Positions 36,248-43,794 of a DNA stretch of 64,000 bases are shown piece after piece. The notes under the pieces are model-generated. The model was not told the DNA's origin and searched no databases. It saw only the letters and a list, made by a program, of their open reading frames with translations. Made by a program: the position numbers and the translations under genes. Source of the stretch: CAMFLJ01 sp965279255. GTDB taxonomy: Bacteria > Actinomycetota > Acidimicrobiia > Acidimicrobiales > Acidimicrobilacustridaceae. The stretch is from contig OZ257146.1 of the NCBI GenBank assembly GCA_965279255.1, positions 2,108,001 to 2,172,000 on the forward strand, written 5' to 3'. How positions within the stretch are numbered: the stretch's first letter is position 1; each line of letters begins with the position of its first letter.

Positions 36248-37074
36248 GCTCGTCCTCCGGCGGCCCCGTCGGCCGCGATCTCGCCCTCCAGGGCGTCGTT
36301 GCGGGCGTGCACCCGCGGCACGGTGCCGTCGTGGGTGAGCACCCAGAAGCGATCCTCGACGATGGCCTCGACCACCAGCTCGGCGACCTCGGCGGGCGGC
36401 ATGGCCTTGGTGCCCATCATCGCCTCGAGGTTCTCCATCGGGATGTGGGTCGGCGCCGGCAGCCCGAGGTGGGCGGGCGCGTTGCGGGTCGACTCGAACA
36501 CGAGGGTGTCGACGAGCTCGGGGCACAGGCAGGTGACGCCGACGCCCGTGCCGGTCATCTCGGTGCGCAGCGCCTCGCTGAGGCCCACGACCCCGTACTT
36601 GGTGGCGTGGTAGACGCCGAGGCCGAAGGCGGCGTGCAGGCCGGCCTCCGACGCGGTGTTCACGACGTGGCCCTCGCCGGCGGCGACCATGTCGGGCACG
36701 AAGGTGCTGACGCCGTAGCCGACGCCGAGCAGGTTCACGCCGATCTCCCAGTCCCAGACCTCGGGGCGGGTCTTCCACGTGGCCCGGCCGGCGGCGACAC
36801 CTGCGTTGTTGCACAGCAGCTGCACCGGCCCGAAGGCCTCGTTGGCGGCCTCCTTGAGGCCACGCACCTGGGCGGCGTCGGACACGTCGCACCGCTCGAC
36901 CAGCACCTTGCCGGGGTGGGCGGCGGCGAGCCGAGCACCCTGGGCCTCGAGCACCGGCGCCTCGACATCGGCCATGACGACGGACATGCCCTCGGCCAGG
37001 AAGCGCTCGCTGAGCGCCAGGCCGATCCCCGATGCCGCGCCGGTGACGACGGCGACCTTCCCTTGCAGCTCCAC
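36244..37074 (-). CDS. Short-chain dehydrogenase/reductase
   Basis: 276 aa classical SDR: cofactor motif TGAASGIG (11-18), acidic Asp36 after the second strand suggesting NAD(H), NNAG at 89-92, and catalytic Ser142, Tyr155, Lys159 (TASEAG, YHATK). First gene of the operon with the sulfatase and propeller protein. A plausible role is oxidation of an alcohol released by the sulfatase (inference). Divergent from the halohydrin-dehalogenase-like SDR, with an operator-like palindrome between them. Confidence 0.88.
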   Translation of the reverse strand: MELQGKVAVVTGAASGIGLALSERFLAEGMSVVMADVEAPVLEAQGARLAAAHPGKVLVERCDVSDAAQVRGLKEAANEAFGPVQLLCNNAGVAAGRATWKTRPEVWDWEIGVNLLGVGYGVSTFVPDMVAAGEGHVVNTASEAGLHAAFGLGVYHATKYGVVGLSEALRTEMTGTGVGVTCLCPELVDTLVFESTRNAPAHLGLPAPTHIPMENLEAMMGTKAMPPAEVAELVVEAIVEDRFWVLTHDGTVPRVHARNDALEGEIAADGAAGGRA

Positions 37075-37096
37075 GACGCCTCCCGATCCCAGCGCG

Positions 37097-37119
37097 ATTG
37101 TGTCTCTCTATGTGACAAT
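37097..37119. promoter_or_regulatory. Operator-like palindrome between divergent SDR genes
   Basis: ATTGTGTC-N7-GTGACAAT, 6 of 8 positions symmetric, in the only intergenic space between two divergent SDR genes. Such 23-bp dyads are typical of TetR or GntR-type repressor sites. No regulator gene is adjacent. Confidence 0.5.
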
Positions 37120-37159
37120 AGTCGGGCACCCGTGTGCCCCGCCGTCGCAGGAGGATCCC

Positions 37160-37903
37160 ATGCCCGAGCCCCGACGCGTCGCCCTCGTCGGTGACGCCGC
37201 CCACTACGTCGGCCCCGACCTCGCCCGGATGCTCGCCGCACGCGGGCACGACCTCGTCCTCGGCGATCCGAGCCCCGAGCTGGTCGCCGAGCTGGAGGCC
37301 ACCGGCGTCGCGGTGGAGGCGGTCGCCGGCGTGTCGAACCTGGCGAAGCCCGAGTCGGCGCCGGCACTGGTCGAGGCCGCCCTCGGGCGGTTCGGTCGCC
37401 TCGATGCCGCGGTCGCGGCCAGCGGGCGCATCATCACCGGCCGCTTCGTGCGCTCGACCCTCGACGACCTCGACAAGATCGTCGCCGGCTGCCTCCACGC
37501 GCCGTACCACTTCCTCAAGGCGGTGATCCCGCCGATGACCGAGCAGCGCTCCGGCCAGGTGCTGCTCATCACCAGTGCCGCCGGCGCCCGTCCCACCCCG
37601 GGGGCGCCGCTCTACTCGGCCGTGCGGGCGGGGGCCACGATGCTGGCCCGCAACGTCGCCGACGAGGTCGCCCGCGACAACGTGCAGGTCAACGCCATCG
37701 GCACCAACTTCATGGACTTCCCGGAGTTCCTGCAGGCCACCGGCGCCACCGACCCGGAGGTGCGGGCGAAGGTCGAGTCGCAGGTGCCCCTTCGCCGGCT
37801 CGGCTCCATGGAGGAGTTCGCCTCGTTCTGCAGCGTCTTCCTCGACGGCTCCAGCACGTTCACCACTGGTCAGTTCGTCGCCTACGCCGGCGGCTGGGCC
37901 TGA
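37160..37903 (+). CDS. Halohydrin-dehalogenase-like SDR (Ser-Tyr-Arg type)
   Basis: 247 aa. The SDR fold is clear but the classical features are altered. The glycine-rich NAD loop is replaced by GDAAHYVG and the catalytic Lys by Arg: Ser139, Tyr152, Arg156, spacing S-x12-Y-x3-R. This is the signature of halohydrin dehalogenases (HheC: Ser132, Tyr145, Arg149), which make epoxides from vicinal haloalcohols without cofactor. The second half also follows HheC closely (LITSA, RAGA, AIGTN, LRRLGSMEE, TGQFVAYAGG). The T-x4-F-x-G pocket motif is only partly kept (G-x4-Y-x-G). GGAGG precedes ATG 37160. Confidence 0.72.
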   Translation: MPEPRRVALVGDAAHYVGPDLARMLAARGHDLVLGDPSPELVAELEATGVAVEAVAGVSNLAKPESAPALVEAALGRFGRLDAAVAASGRIITGRFVRSTLDDLDKIVAGCLHAPYHFLKAVIPPMTEQRSGQVLLITSAAGARPTPGAPLYSAVRAGATMLARNVADEVARDNVQVNAIGTNFMDFPEFLQATGATDPEVRAKVESQVPLRRLGSMEEFASFCSVFLDGSSTFTTGQFVAYAGGWA

Positions 37904-37911
37904 CCCACCCC

Positions 37912-38019
37912 CCGTGGCTCGTTTGAGCACGCCAGAACGTGCCGAATCGAGCCAGTGGCCGACTCTCCGCCTGGGCCGTGGCTCGTTTGAGCACGCCAGA
38001 ACGTGCCCGAACGAGCCAC
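37912..38019. repeat. Duplicated hairpin element (two copies, 64 bp apart)
   Basis: A 32-bp identical sequence occurs at 37912-37943 and 37976-38007. Each copy forms a two-tier hairpin: GTGGCTCGTT / AACGAGCCAC outer arms (37978-37987, 38010-38019; imperfect in copy 1) around a GCACG/CGTGC inner stem with core GCACGCCAGAACGTG. Placed between convergent genes, so a terminator role is likely. Related to the hairpins at 13.06 and 30.44 kb. Confidence 0.8.
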
Positions 38020-38029
38020 CTGGGTGGGG

Positions 38030-39472
38030 TCAGGCGTCGAGGATGGCGAGGAGCTGGGGGCCGGAGATCACCGACGCGCCCCGGCGGCGGGCGCCGTCGG
38101 CGACGCGGCGGTCGCTCGACGCCACGGTGACGGGCCGGTCGACCGGGAGGGCGTCGAGCAGGGCGAGCAGCTCGTCGTCGGCCTCCACCCCGGGAGCGGT
38201 GAAGCGGACCTGCACGCCCCGAGGCCTCGACTCCCCCGGCAGCCCGGCCCCGACGTCGGCGCCGTCGAACACCACCACGACGCCGCACCCGGTGCGGGCG
38301 GCCAACGCCTCGAGGGCGTCGATCAGCCGACGGCGCTGGGCTGACAGGGCGAGGGTGGGCCAGCCGGCGAGTGAGACGTTGTAGCCGTCGACGGCGAGGG
38401 TCGTCCCCTCGGCCCGCAGGAGGTGGAGCGCGGCCTCGGGCGTGTCGTCGAAGACCCCGACGGGGATGGCGACGGGCTCGCGCCGGGGCGGTCGCTCACG
38501 CGGTGGAGTGGGCCCGGGCGCCGGCTCGGGACGGGCATCGAGCTCGGGCTCGACCACGACCTCGGGGTCGGCGACCTCGTCGTCGTCGGGGCGGACCAGC
38601 TCGGCGGCCTCGGCCAACGATGACGAGAGCAGCGCAGCGGCCTCGGCGGCGCGGGCCACGAGGGCACTGAGGGCGTCGCGGTCGAGCGACGAGCCGGCGG
38701 GCGCCGACGGTACGGCGGCAGGGTCGGGCCCACCAACGGGCTGGTCGGTCCCGGCTCCGGCCCCGGCCTCGGCGGCCCTGTGGGCGGCCTCGGTGTCGAT
38801 GTCGGTGTCGCCGGCCAGGGCGTCCTGGAGCTCGGCGACCTCGCGCCGGGCGGTGGCCAGGTCGGCCTGCGCGGCCTTGAGGTCGTCGAGGCGGGCGTTG
38901 GCCCGGACCTCCTGGGCCTTGAGGTCGCGCACGGCCTCGGCCCGTTGGGCCCGGAGCTCGGCGACCTCGTCCTCGAGCGCGGTGACCCGCAGCTCGGCGG
39001 CGTCGCGGCCGGCCTTGGCGTCGTCGAGGGCACGGGCGGCACGGTCCTGGTCGGAGCGGGCCTGCCGGGTGGCGTCCATGGCCTCGTCGCGCTCCTCGAT
39101 GGCGCGGGCGAGCTCACGGGTGAGGCGGGCGACGTCCTCGGCCGTGCCGGCCTGGTCGGCCTCGCGGCCGGCGTCGTCGAGCAGCTCGCCGAGGCGATCC
39201 TCCCACCCCGGGGGCCGGTCGAGGAGCAGCCACCCGGCCTCGCCCACGTCGTCGCGGTCGACGGCGTCGCGCACCCGCTCCCGGAAGGCCTCGTCGTCGT
39301 CGAGCACCCGTCGGGCCCGCTCGAGGGCTCGGCCCGAGAGCTTGCGGAACGACAGGAACGGCCGCAGCGGGGCCGGGGGCGGCACCGGCGGCACGACGTC
39401 GAGGCCGGCCCGCGCCACCACGAACGCCGCCTCCAGCGTCGGGCGCAGCAGCGCGACCTCGCCCTGGTTCAG
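38030..39472 (-). CDS. Coiled-coil protein with C-terminal NYN (PIN-like) nuclease domain
   Basis: About 480 aa. The N-terminal half is helical; about 160-290 is a charged coiled coil. A Pro/Glu/Asp-rich linker leads to a NYN/YacP-type domain (about 345-480) with LAVDGYNVSLAGWP, VVVVFDGADVGAG, GVEADDELLALL and VTVASSDRRVADGARRRG, giving the acidic metal site of NYN RNases. Related actinobacterial proteins are described as RNA-binding NYN proteins. No ATG/GTG/TTG start exists at the right place: the best start is CTG 39472, overlapping the upstream stop as CTGA. The next in-frame GTG would lose about 17 residues. Confidence 0.75.
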   Translation of the reverse strand: MNQGEVALLRPTLEAAFVVARAGLDVVPPVPPPAPLRPFLSFRKLSGRALERARRVLDDDEAFRERVRDAVDRDDVGEAGWLLLDRPPGWEDRLGELLDDAGREADQAGTAEDVARLTRELARAIEERDEAMDATRQARSDQDRAARALDDAKAGRDAAELRVTALEDEVAELRAQRAEAVRDLKAQEVRANARLDDLKAAQADLATARREVAELQDALAGDTDIDTEAAHRAAEAGAGAGTDQPVGGPDPAAVPSAPAGSSLDRDALSALVARAAEAAALLSSSLAEAAELVRPDDDEVADPEVVVEPELDARPEPAPGPTPPRERPPRREPVAIPVGVFDDTPEAALHLLRAEGTTLAVDGYNVSLAGWPTLALSAQRRRLIDALEALAARTGCGVVVVFDGADVGAGLPGESRPRGVQVRFTAPGVEADDELLALLDALPVDRPVTVASSDRRVADGARRRGASVISGPQLLAILDA

Positions 39473-39726
39473 CTGCCCGGCTCCCCGAGGGGGGCGGCGT
39501 CGGCGGCCTCGGCGGCCTCCTCCTCGGAGACCTCGACCACCGCGCGGCCGTTGCCGCACCAGCGGCAGGCGACCTCCTCGACGACCTCGTCGAGCACCTC
39601 GGTGTCCTCCACCTCGAGCTGGCCGCCCACCGTGTAGTGGTGGAACGCCCGGGTGCGACGGGTCGAGGTGACGTCGAAGCGGGTGAGGTTGCCGCAGGCG
39701 GTGCAGCGGTAGCGGGTCGTGGTCAC
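39469..39726 (-). CDS. Small zinc-ribbon protein before NYN gene
   Basis: 85 aa. CTACGN near the N-terminus and CRWCGN near residue 55 make a split four-Cys ribbon; the tail is acidic and Ala-rich. Conserved small proteins with this layout accompany NYN genes in other actinobacteria as far as I recall, but no function is known. Its stop overlaps the NYN start. Divergent from the epsilon-UvrC gene. Confidence 0.72.
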   Translation of the reverse strand: MTTTRYRCTACGNLTRFDVTSTRRTRAFHHYTVGGQLEVEDTEVLDEVVEEVACRWCGNGRAVVEVSEEEAAEAADAAPLGEPGS

Positions 39727-39797
39727 CGGGCGATCCTACCGACCGCCCGGCCCTCGCCCGGTGAGGCTCCCGCCGGATCCGATCGAACACTTGTGCG

Positions 39798-39811
39798 CGA
39801 ACTGCTGTTCG
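39798..39811 (+). promoter_or_regulatory. LexA (SOS) box
   Basis: CGAAC-TGCT-GTTCG, a perfect match to the actinobacterial SOS core GAAC-N4-GTTC, 14 bp before ATG 39826. A second, imperfect site GAAC-ACTT-GTGC lies at 39785-39796. Indicates DNA-damage control of the downstream repair gene. Confidence 0.75.
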
Positions 39812-39825
39812 ATGATACTTCCGGG

Positions 39826-41604
39826 ATGGACCGGGCCCAGGGCCAGCTCACCCTCGACGACCTGGGGGCACCGCTCGCCGACGTCACGTTCTGCGTGATC
39901 GACCTGGAGACCACCGGCGGCTCACCCACCCAGTGCGGCATCACCGAGATCGGCGCGGTGAAGCTGCGGGGCGGCGAGTGCCTCGGCACCTTCCAGACGC
40001 TGGTGAACCCCGGCTGCGCCATCCCGCCGGAGATCACCGTGCTCACGGGCATCACCCACTCGATGGTCATGCCGGCCCCCCGCATCGAGCAGGTGCTCCC
40101 CGCCCTGCTCGAGTTCGTCGGTGAGGCCGTCATCGTCGGTCACAACGTGCGCTTCGACGTGGGCTTCCTCCAGGCCGCGCTCGAGCGCGACGACCGCCCC
40201 CGCCTCACCAACCGCACGGTCGACACCGTGGCCCTGGCCCGCCGCCTCGTGCGCGACGAGGTGCCCAACTGCAAGCTCGGCACCCTGGCCGAGCGCCTGC
40301 GCCTCGACCACAAGCCCTCGCACCGCGCCCTCGACGACGCCCTCGCCACCGGCGACCTGCTCCACGTGCTGCTCGAGCGGGCCGGCGGGCTCGGCGTCAC
40401 CGGGCTCGACGACCTGCTGGCGCTGCCGACGATGGCCGGCCACGCCCAGGCCGCCAAGCTCAAGCTCACCGACGGGCTCCCCCGCTCGCCCGGCGTGTAC
40501 GTCTTCCGCGGCGCCCGGGGCGAGGTGCTCTACGTCGGCAAGGCCACCAACCTGCGCTCCCGGGTGCGCTCGTACTTCTCGGGCGACGAGCGCCGCAAGA
40601 TCGGTGCCCTGCTCCGCGAGACCCAGCGCATCGACCACGTCGTGCACCCTCACCCGCTGTCGGCGGCGGTTCACGAGGTGCGCCTGATCCACCGGTTCAC
40701 CCCCCGCTACAACCGGCAGTCGAAGGACTGGTCGAAGTACGTCTACGTGAAGCTCACCCTCGACGAGGCCTTCCCCCGGCTCTCGGTCGTGAAGGCCACC
40801 CGCGACGACGGCTGCCTCTACCTCGGGCCCCTGTCCTCCCAGCGCGTCGGGCAGCGGATCATCGAGGCGGTGCACACCGCGGTGCCCCTGCGGCGCTGCA
40901 CCCAACGGGTCGGGCGCACCCCCACCCGATCGGCGCCCTGCGCGTCGGCCCAGCTCGGCGTGTCGATGTGCCCCTGCGCCGGCGGGGTCGACCCCGTCGA
41001 GTACCGCAAGGTCGTCGAACGCGCCGTCCGTGGCCTCACCCTCGAGCCGGAGCTGCTCCTCTCCCCCCTCGCCGAGCGGCTGGCCGAGCTGGCCCGGGCC
41101 GAGCGCTTCGAGGAGGCGGCCGACGTGCGCGACCGCGCCGAGGCCCTGGCCGGTGCGCTGCGGCGCCAGCGGCGCTTCGAGGTGCTGCGCCGGGCAGGTC
41201 ACCTCCGCATCGAGGTCCCCGGCCAGGGCGGGGCCGACCTGGCCGCCGGCCGCCTGCTGCGGGCCTGGGCTCCCGGCCAGGCCCCGGCCGCCGACGCCGC
41301 CGACGAGGGCCGGCTGTTCGGCGACCCCGGGCCCCTGCCGCCCCTCGACCGAGACCTCGCCGACGAGCTCGCCTGTGTGGCGGCCTGGTTCGAGCGCAGC
41401 GCCCACACCGTCACCATCGAGCACTGCGAGGGCGAGCTCGCATCGGCGTTCCCCGCGGTGCCGTCGTTCGCTCCCCGGGGCGGCATCGCCGGTCCACGCG
41501 GGGGCCGAGGTGCCGGGCCCGGCGGGCGACGCGACGACGGAGAGACCACCGAGCGCGGCGTCCGTACGCCGAGGGCCCGACGAGAGGCCAGGTCGCTAGC
41601 CTGA
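39826..41604 (+). CDS. DEDD exonuclease fused to UvrC N-terminal half
   Basis: 592 aa. Residues about 20-185 are a DnaQ/epsilon-type 3'-5' exonuclease (VIDLETTGG with Asp26/Glu28, GHNVRFDVGF, SHRALDDALAT). From about 215 a GIY-YIG nuclease follows (PGVYVFRGARGEVLYVGKAT), then the UvrC Cys region (RRCTQ ... MCPCAG) and a UVR helix pair (ERLAELARAERFEEAADVRD). The UvrC C-terminal endonuclease and HhH domains are absent. M. tuberculosis Rv2191 has the same fusion and also lies beside trpD (Rv2192c). A LexA box precedes it, so a DNA-repair role under SOS control is well supported. Confidence 0.88.
   Translation: MDRAQGQLTLDDLGAPLADVTFCVIDLETTGGSPTQCGITEIGAVKLRGGECLGTFQTLVNPGCAIPPEITVLTGITHSMVMPAPRIEQVLPALLEFVGEAVIVGHNVRFDVGFLQAALERDDRPRLTNRTVDTVALARRLVRDEVPNCKLGTLAERLRLDHKPSHRALDDALATGDLLHVLLERAGGLGVTGLDDLLALPTMAGHAQAAKLKLTDGLPRSPGVYVFRGARGEVLYVGKATNLRSRVRSYFSGDERRKIGALLRETQRIDHVVHPHPLSAAVHEVRLIHRFTPRYNRQSKDWSKYVYVKLTLDEAFPRLSVVKATRDDGCLYLGPLSSQRVGQRIIEAVHTAVPLRRCTQRVGRTPTRSAPCASAQLGVSMCPCAGGVDPVEYRKVVERAVRGLTLEPELLLSPLAERLAELARAERFEEAADVRDRAEALAGALRRQRRFEVLRRAGHLRIEVPGQGGADLAAGRLLRAWAPGQAPAADAADEGRLFGDPGPLPPLDRDLADELACVAAWFERSAHTVTIEHCEGELASAFPAVPSFAPRGGIAGPRGGRGAGPGGRRDDGETTERGVRTPRARREARSLA
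41597..41602 (+). promoter_or_regulatory. -10 box TAGCCT, leaderless start
   Basis: TAGCCT overlapping the stop region of the previous gene, 6 nt before GTG 41609. Confidence 0.45.
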
Positions 41605-41608
41605 CGTC

Positions 41609-42328
41609 GTGCGCGACGTCCTGCTGTGGGTGCTGGCCTTCGTGGCCACCTGGATCGTGCTGCTCGTCGTGGTGGTCACCCTGCTGCGCTGGCGCTTCGC
41701 CCGCCGCAACCGGGTGAGCCCGGCGGTCAAGAGCCCCGCGCCCGTCACCTGGCTGTGGTCGCCCCGCTCCACCGCCCGGCTGCACCGCCGCCTCCAGGCC
41801 GCCGTCGCCGACATCCACCTCGCCCCCAGCCGCCGTTCACCGCACCGCGGCCCGGCGTCGGTCGACGAGCTGCGCCGCGAGCTCGAGTACCAGGCGGTCG
41901 AGCTCGACCACCACCTCGTGATCGTGTCCCGTCACCCCCGGAGCCGTCGCTCGTCTCTGGTCCGCTCGCTCGAGGAGCAGGTCACCGAGATCGAGCAGCT
42001 GTCGGTGCGCCTCAGCCGCCTGAGCGGCCGACCGGAGGGCACCCCCGCCTCGGGATGGGACGTCACCCGCGAGCCGCCCGACGTGCTGGCCGAGATCGCC
42101 CGGCAGCTCGACGTCCTCGACGCGGCCCAGGACGAGCTCACCGCCATCGAGCGGGCGGCCGGCCTGGTCGACGACGACGTGATCGACGTCGTCGAGGTCA
42201 CCGAGGTCGAGCCCGACGACACCGACGTCACCGGCGCCGCCGGGCAGGGTGGCGAGGCGATCAGCCCCGCCCCCGCCGACGACCTCAGCCCTCCGAGCGA
42301 CCCGCCGCGGCCGCCTGCGACGCGCTGA
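41609..42328 (+). CDS. Membrane-anchored coiled-coil protein, unknown
   Basis: 239 aa. One N-terminal TM helix (LLWVLAFVATWIVLLVVVVTLL), a basic stretch, then helical regions with heptads (about 85-130 and 150-180) and an acidic Pro-rich tail. No signal cleavage site, so it is anchored with the bulk in the cytoplasm. Family not recognised. Its last 44 bp overlap the convergent trpD gene. A TAGCCT box 6 nt before GTG suggests its own leaderless promoter. Confidence 0.68.
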   Translation: MRDVLLWVLAFVATWIVLLVVVVTLLRWRFARRNRVSPAVKSPAPVTWLWSPRSTARLHRRLQAAVADIHLAPSRRSPHRGPASVDELRRELEYQAVELDHHLVIVSRHPRSRRSSLVRSLEEQVTEIEQLSVRLSRLSGRPEGTPASGWDVTREPPDVLAEIARQLDVLDAAQDELTAIERAAGLVDDDVIDVVEVTEVEPDDTDVTGAAGQGGEAISPAPADDLSPPSDPPRPPATR

Positions 42329-43373
42329 CGAGGCGCTCGAGCACCGACGCCGCCGCGCCCGAGTCGATCGAGGCCCGGGCCCGCTCGACGCCGTCGCCGA
42401 GGTCGTCGGCCACGCCGGCGACCACCAGGGCGGCGGCGGCGTTGAGGGTGACGATGTCGCGGTGGGGCCCGGCCTCACCGGCGAAGACCCGGTGGGCGAT
42501 GGCGGCGTTGGCGGCGGGGTCACCACCGGCGAGCGCCTCGACGGACACGACGGCGATGCCGACCTCGCCGGGGTCGAAGGTGCGGCTGGTGACCGATCCG
42601 TCGCGCAGCTCGTGGAGCGTGCTCGGCCCGGTGGTGGTGAGCTCGTCCATCCCGTCGTCGCCGGTGACGACGAGCGCCCGCGGCGCCCCCCGCTCAGCCA
42701 GCACGCCCACGACGGTCGGCGCCACCCGGGGGTCGCTCACCCCGATGACCTGGCGCTGCACGCCGGCGGGGTTCGACAGGGGGCCGAGGTAGTTGAACAC
42801 CGTCGGCACGCCCAGCTCGGCCCGCACCGGGCCGGCATGGCGCATGGCGGGATGGAAGGTGCGGGCGAAGCAGAAGCCCACGCCGCTCTCGGCCACGCAG
42901 CGGGCCACGCCGGGGCCGTCGAGCTCGAGCACCACGCCGAGGGCCTCGAGCAGGTCGGCCGAGCCCGAGGTGGACGACGCCTTGCGGTTGCCGTGCTTCA
43001 CGACCCGTGCCCCGGCGCCGGCGGCGACCATCGTGGCCATGGTCGACACGTTCAGGGCGTGCGAGCGTCGGCTCGGCGCGCCACCCGTGCCGACGATGTC
43101 GACCGGGTCGGGGCCGTCGGGCAGGGTGATCGGGGCGGCGGCGGCCAGCATGGCGTCGACCATCCCGGAGACCTCGGCCACGGTCTCGCCCTTCATCCGC
43201 AGGGCGACGATGAAGGCGGCGATCTGGGCGTCGGTGGCCTCGCCGGCGAGGATCTCGCCCATCGCCGCGCCGGACTGAGCGGCGGTGAGGTCGGTTCCCG
43301 CGGTGAGCGCGCCGAGGACCTCGCGCCAGCCCCCGAGGGCGGCCAGGTCGGTTGCGTCGGACCGGTTCGTCAC
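42285..43373 (-). CDS. trpD: Anthranilate phosphoribosyltransferase
   Basis: 362 aa. Transfers the phosphoribosyl group of PRPP to anthranilate in tryptophan synthesis. PRPP site DIVGTGGAPSRRSHALNVST, anthranilate/metal segment KHGNRKASSTSGSADLLEALG and the family segment HPAMRHAGPVRAELGVPTVFN are present. Start GTG 43373 has GGAG 6 nt upstream; a GTG one codon earlier is too close. Single trp gene here, as in M. tuberculosis Rv2192c, which also sits beside an epsilon-UvrC gene. The 3' end overlaps the convergent membrane protein gene. Confidence 0.93.
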   Translation of the reverse strand: MTNRSDATDLAALGGWREVLGALTAGTDLTAAQSGAAMGEILAGEATDAQIAAFIVALRMKGETVAEVSGMVDAMLAAAAPITLPDGPDPVDIVGTGGAPSRRSHALNVSTMATMVAAGAGARVVKHGNRKASSTSGSADLLEALGVVLELDGPGVARCVAESGVGFCFARTFHPAMRHAGPVRAELGVPTVFNYLGPLSNPAGVQRQVIGVSDPRVAPTVVGVLAERGAPRALVVTGDDGMDELTTTGPSTLHELRDGSVTSRTFDPGEVGIAVVSVEALAGGDPAANAAIAHRVFAGEAGPHRDIVTLNAAAALVVAGVADDLGDGVERARASIDSGAAASVLERLVSASQAAAAGRSEG

Positions 43374-43434
43374 CACTGGCTCCTCTGGCTCGTCGAGGGG
43401 TGGCGCCGGGCCGGGCCCGGACTCGGACCGGCTG

Positions 43435-43671
43435 TCAGGCCGTGCGACGGCGCTGGCGGATGATACGGCGCCGCTCGCGCTCGGTCGCCCCACCCCAGAC
43501 GCCGTCCTTCTCGCGCACTGCGAGGGCGTGCTCGAGGCAGGCCTCCCTGACGGGACAGGCCGCACAGATCACCTTCGCCGGCTCGGCTTCGGCGTCGTCC
43601 TCGGTGGACGGATAGAAGATGTCGGGGGCGAGGCCCTGGCAAGCGGCCTTGGAGCGCCACGGAAGGTTCAT
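43435..43671 (-). CDS. WhiB-family [4Fe-4S] transcriptional regulator
   Basis: 78 aa. Cys11, Cys36, Cys39 and Cys45 (KAACQG ... CAACPVREAC) bind the cluster, followed by the family turn GVWGG and a basic C-terminus (RRRIIRQRRRTA) that contacts DNA. Found only in Actinobacteria and their phages. Wbl proteins bind the sigma factor and sense redox or NO. The exact subfamily cannot be fixed by eye. An inverted repeat lies about 60 bp upstream. Confidence 0.92.
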   Translation of the reverse strand: MNLPWRSKAACQGLAPDIFYPSTEDDAEAEPAKVICAACPVREACLEHALAVREKDGVWGGATERERRRIIRQRRRTA

Positions 43672-43727
43672 CGGGAGAGCACGACTCCACCGGTGCGGGG
43701 GGTGGGTATTGGGCGGGAACGTCGAGT

Positions 43728-43745
43728 ATCCCCCCGTCGGGGGAT
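43728..43745. terminator. Hairpin between DUF3501 gene and whiB
   Basis: ATCCCCC / GGGGGAT arms with a 4-nt loop, about 50 bp past the DUF3501 stop and 57 bp before the whiB start. May terminate the upstream operon or serve as a whiB operator. Confidence 0.45.
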
Positions 43746-43794
43746 CCCGTACAAAACGAGTTCCCGTCAGGTAGCGACCAGGGAGCCCGGCCGC

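Noticed and set aside
37097..37119. Reading TTGTGT and GACAAT as a -35/-10 promoter pair
   Set aside because: Spacing is about 10 bp, far from 16-18 bp; the dyad is better read as an operator.
36248..37930. N-terminal extension of the sulfatase frame
   Set aside because: Covers the SDR gene and intergenic DNA in the wrong frame; the sulfatase fold starts at ATG 36247 overlapping the SDR stop.
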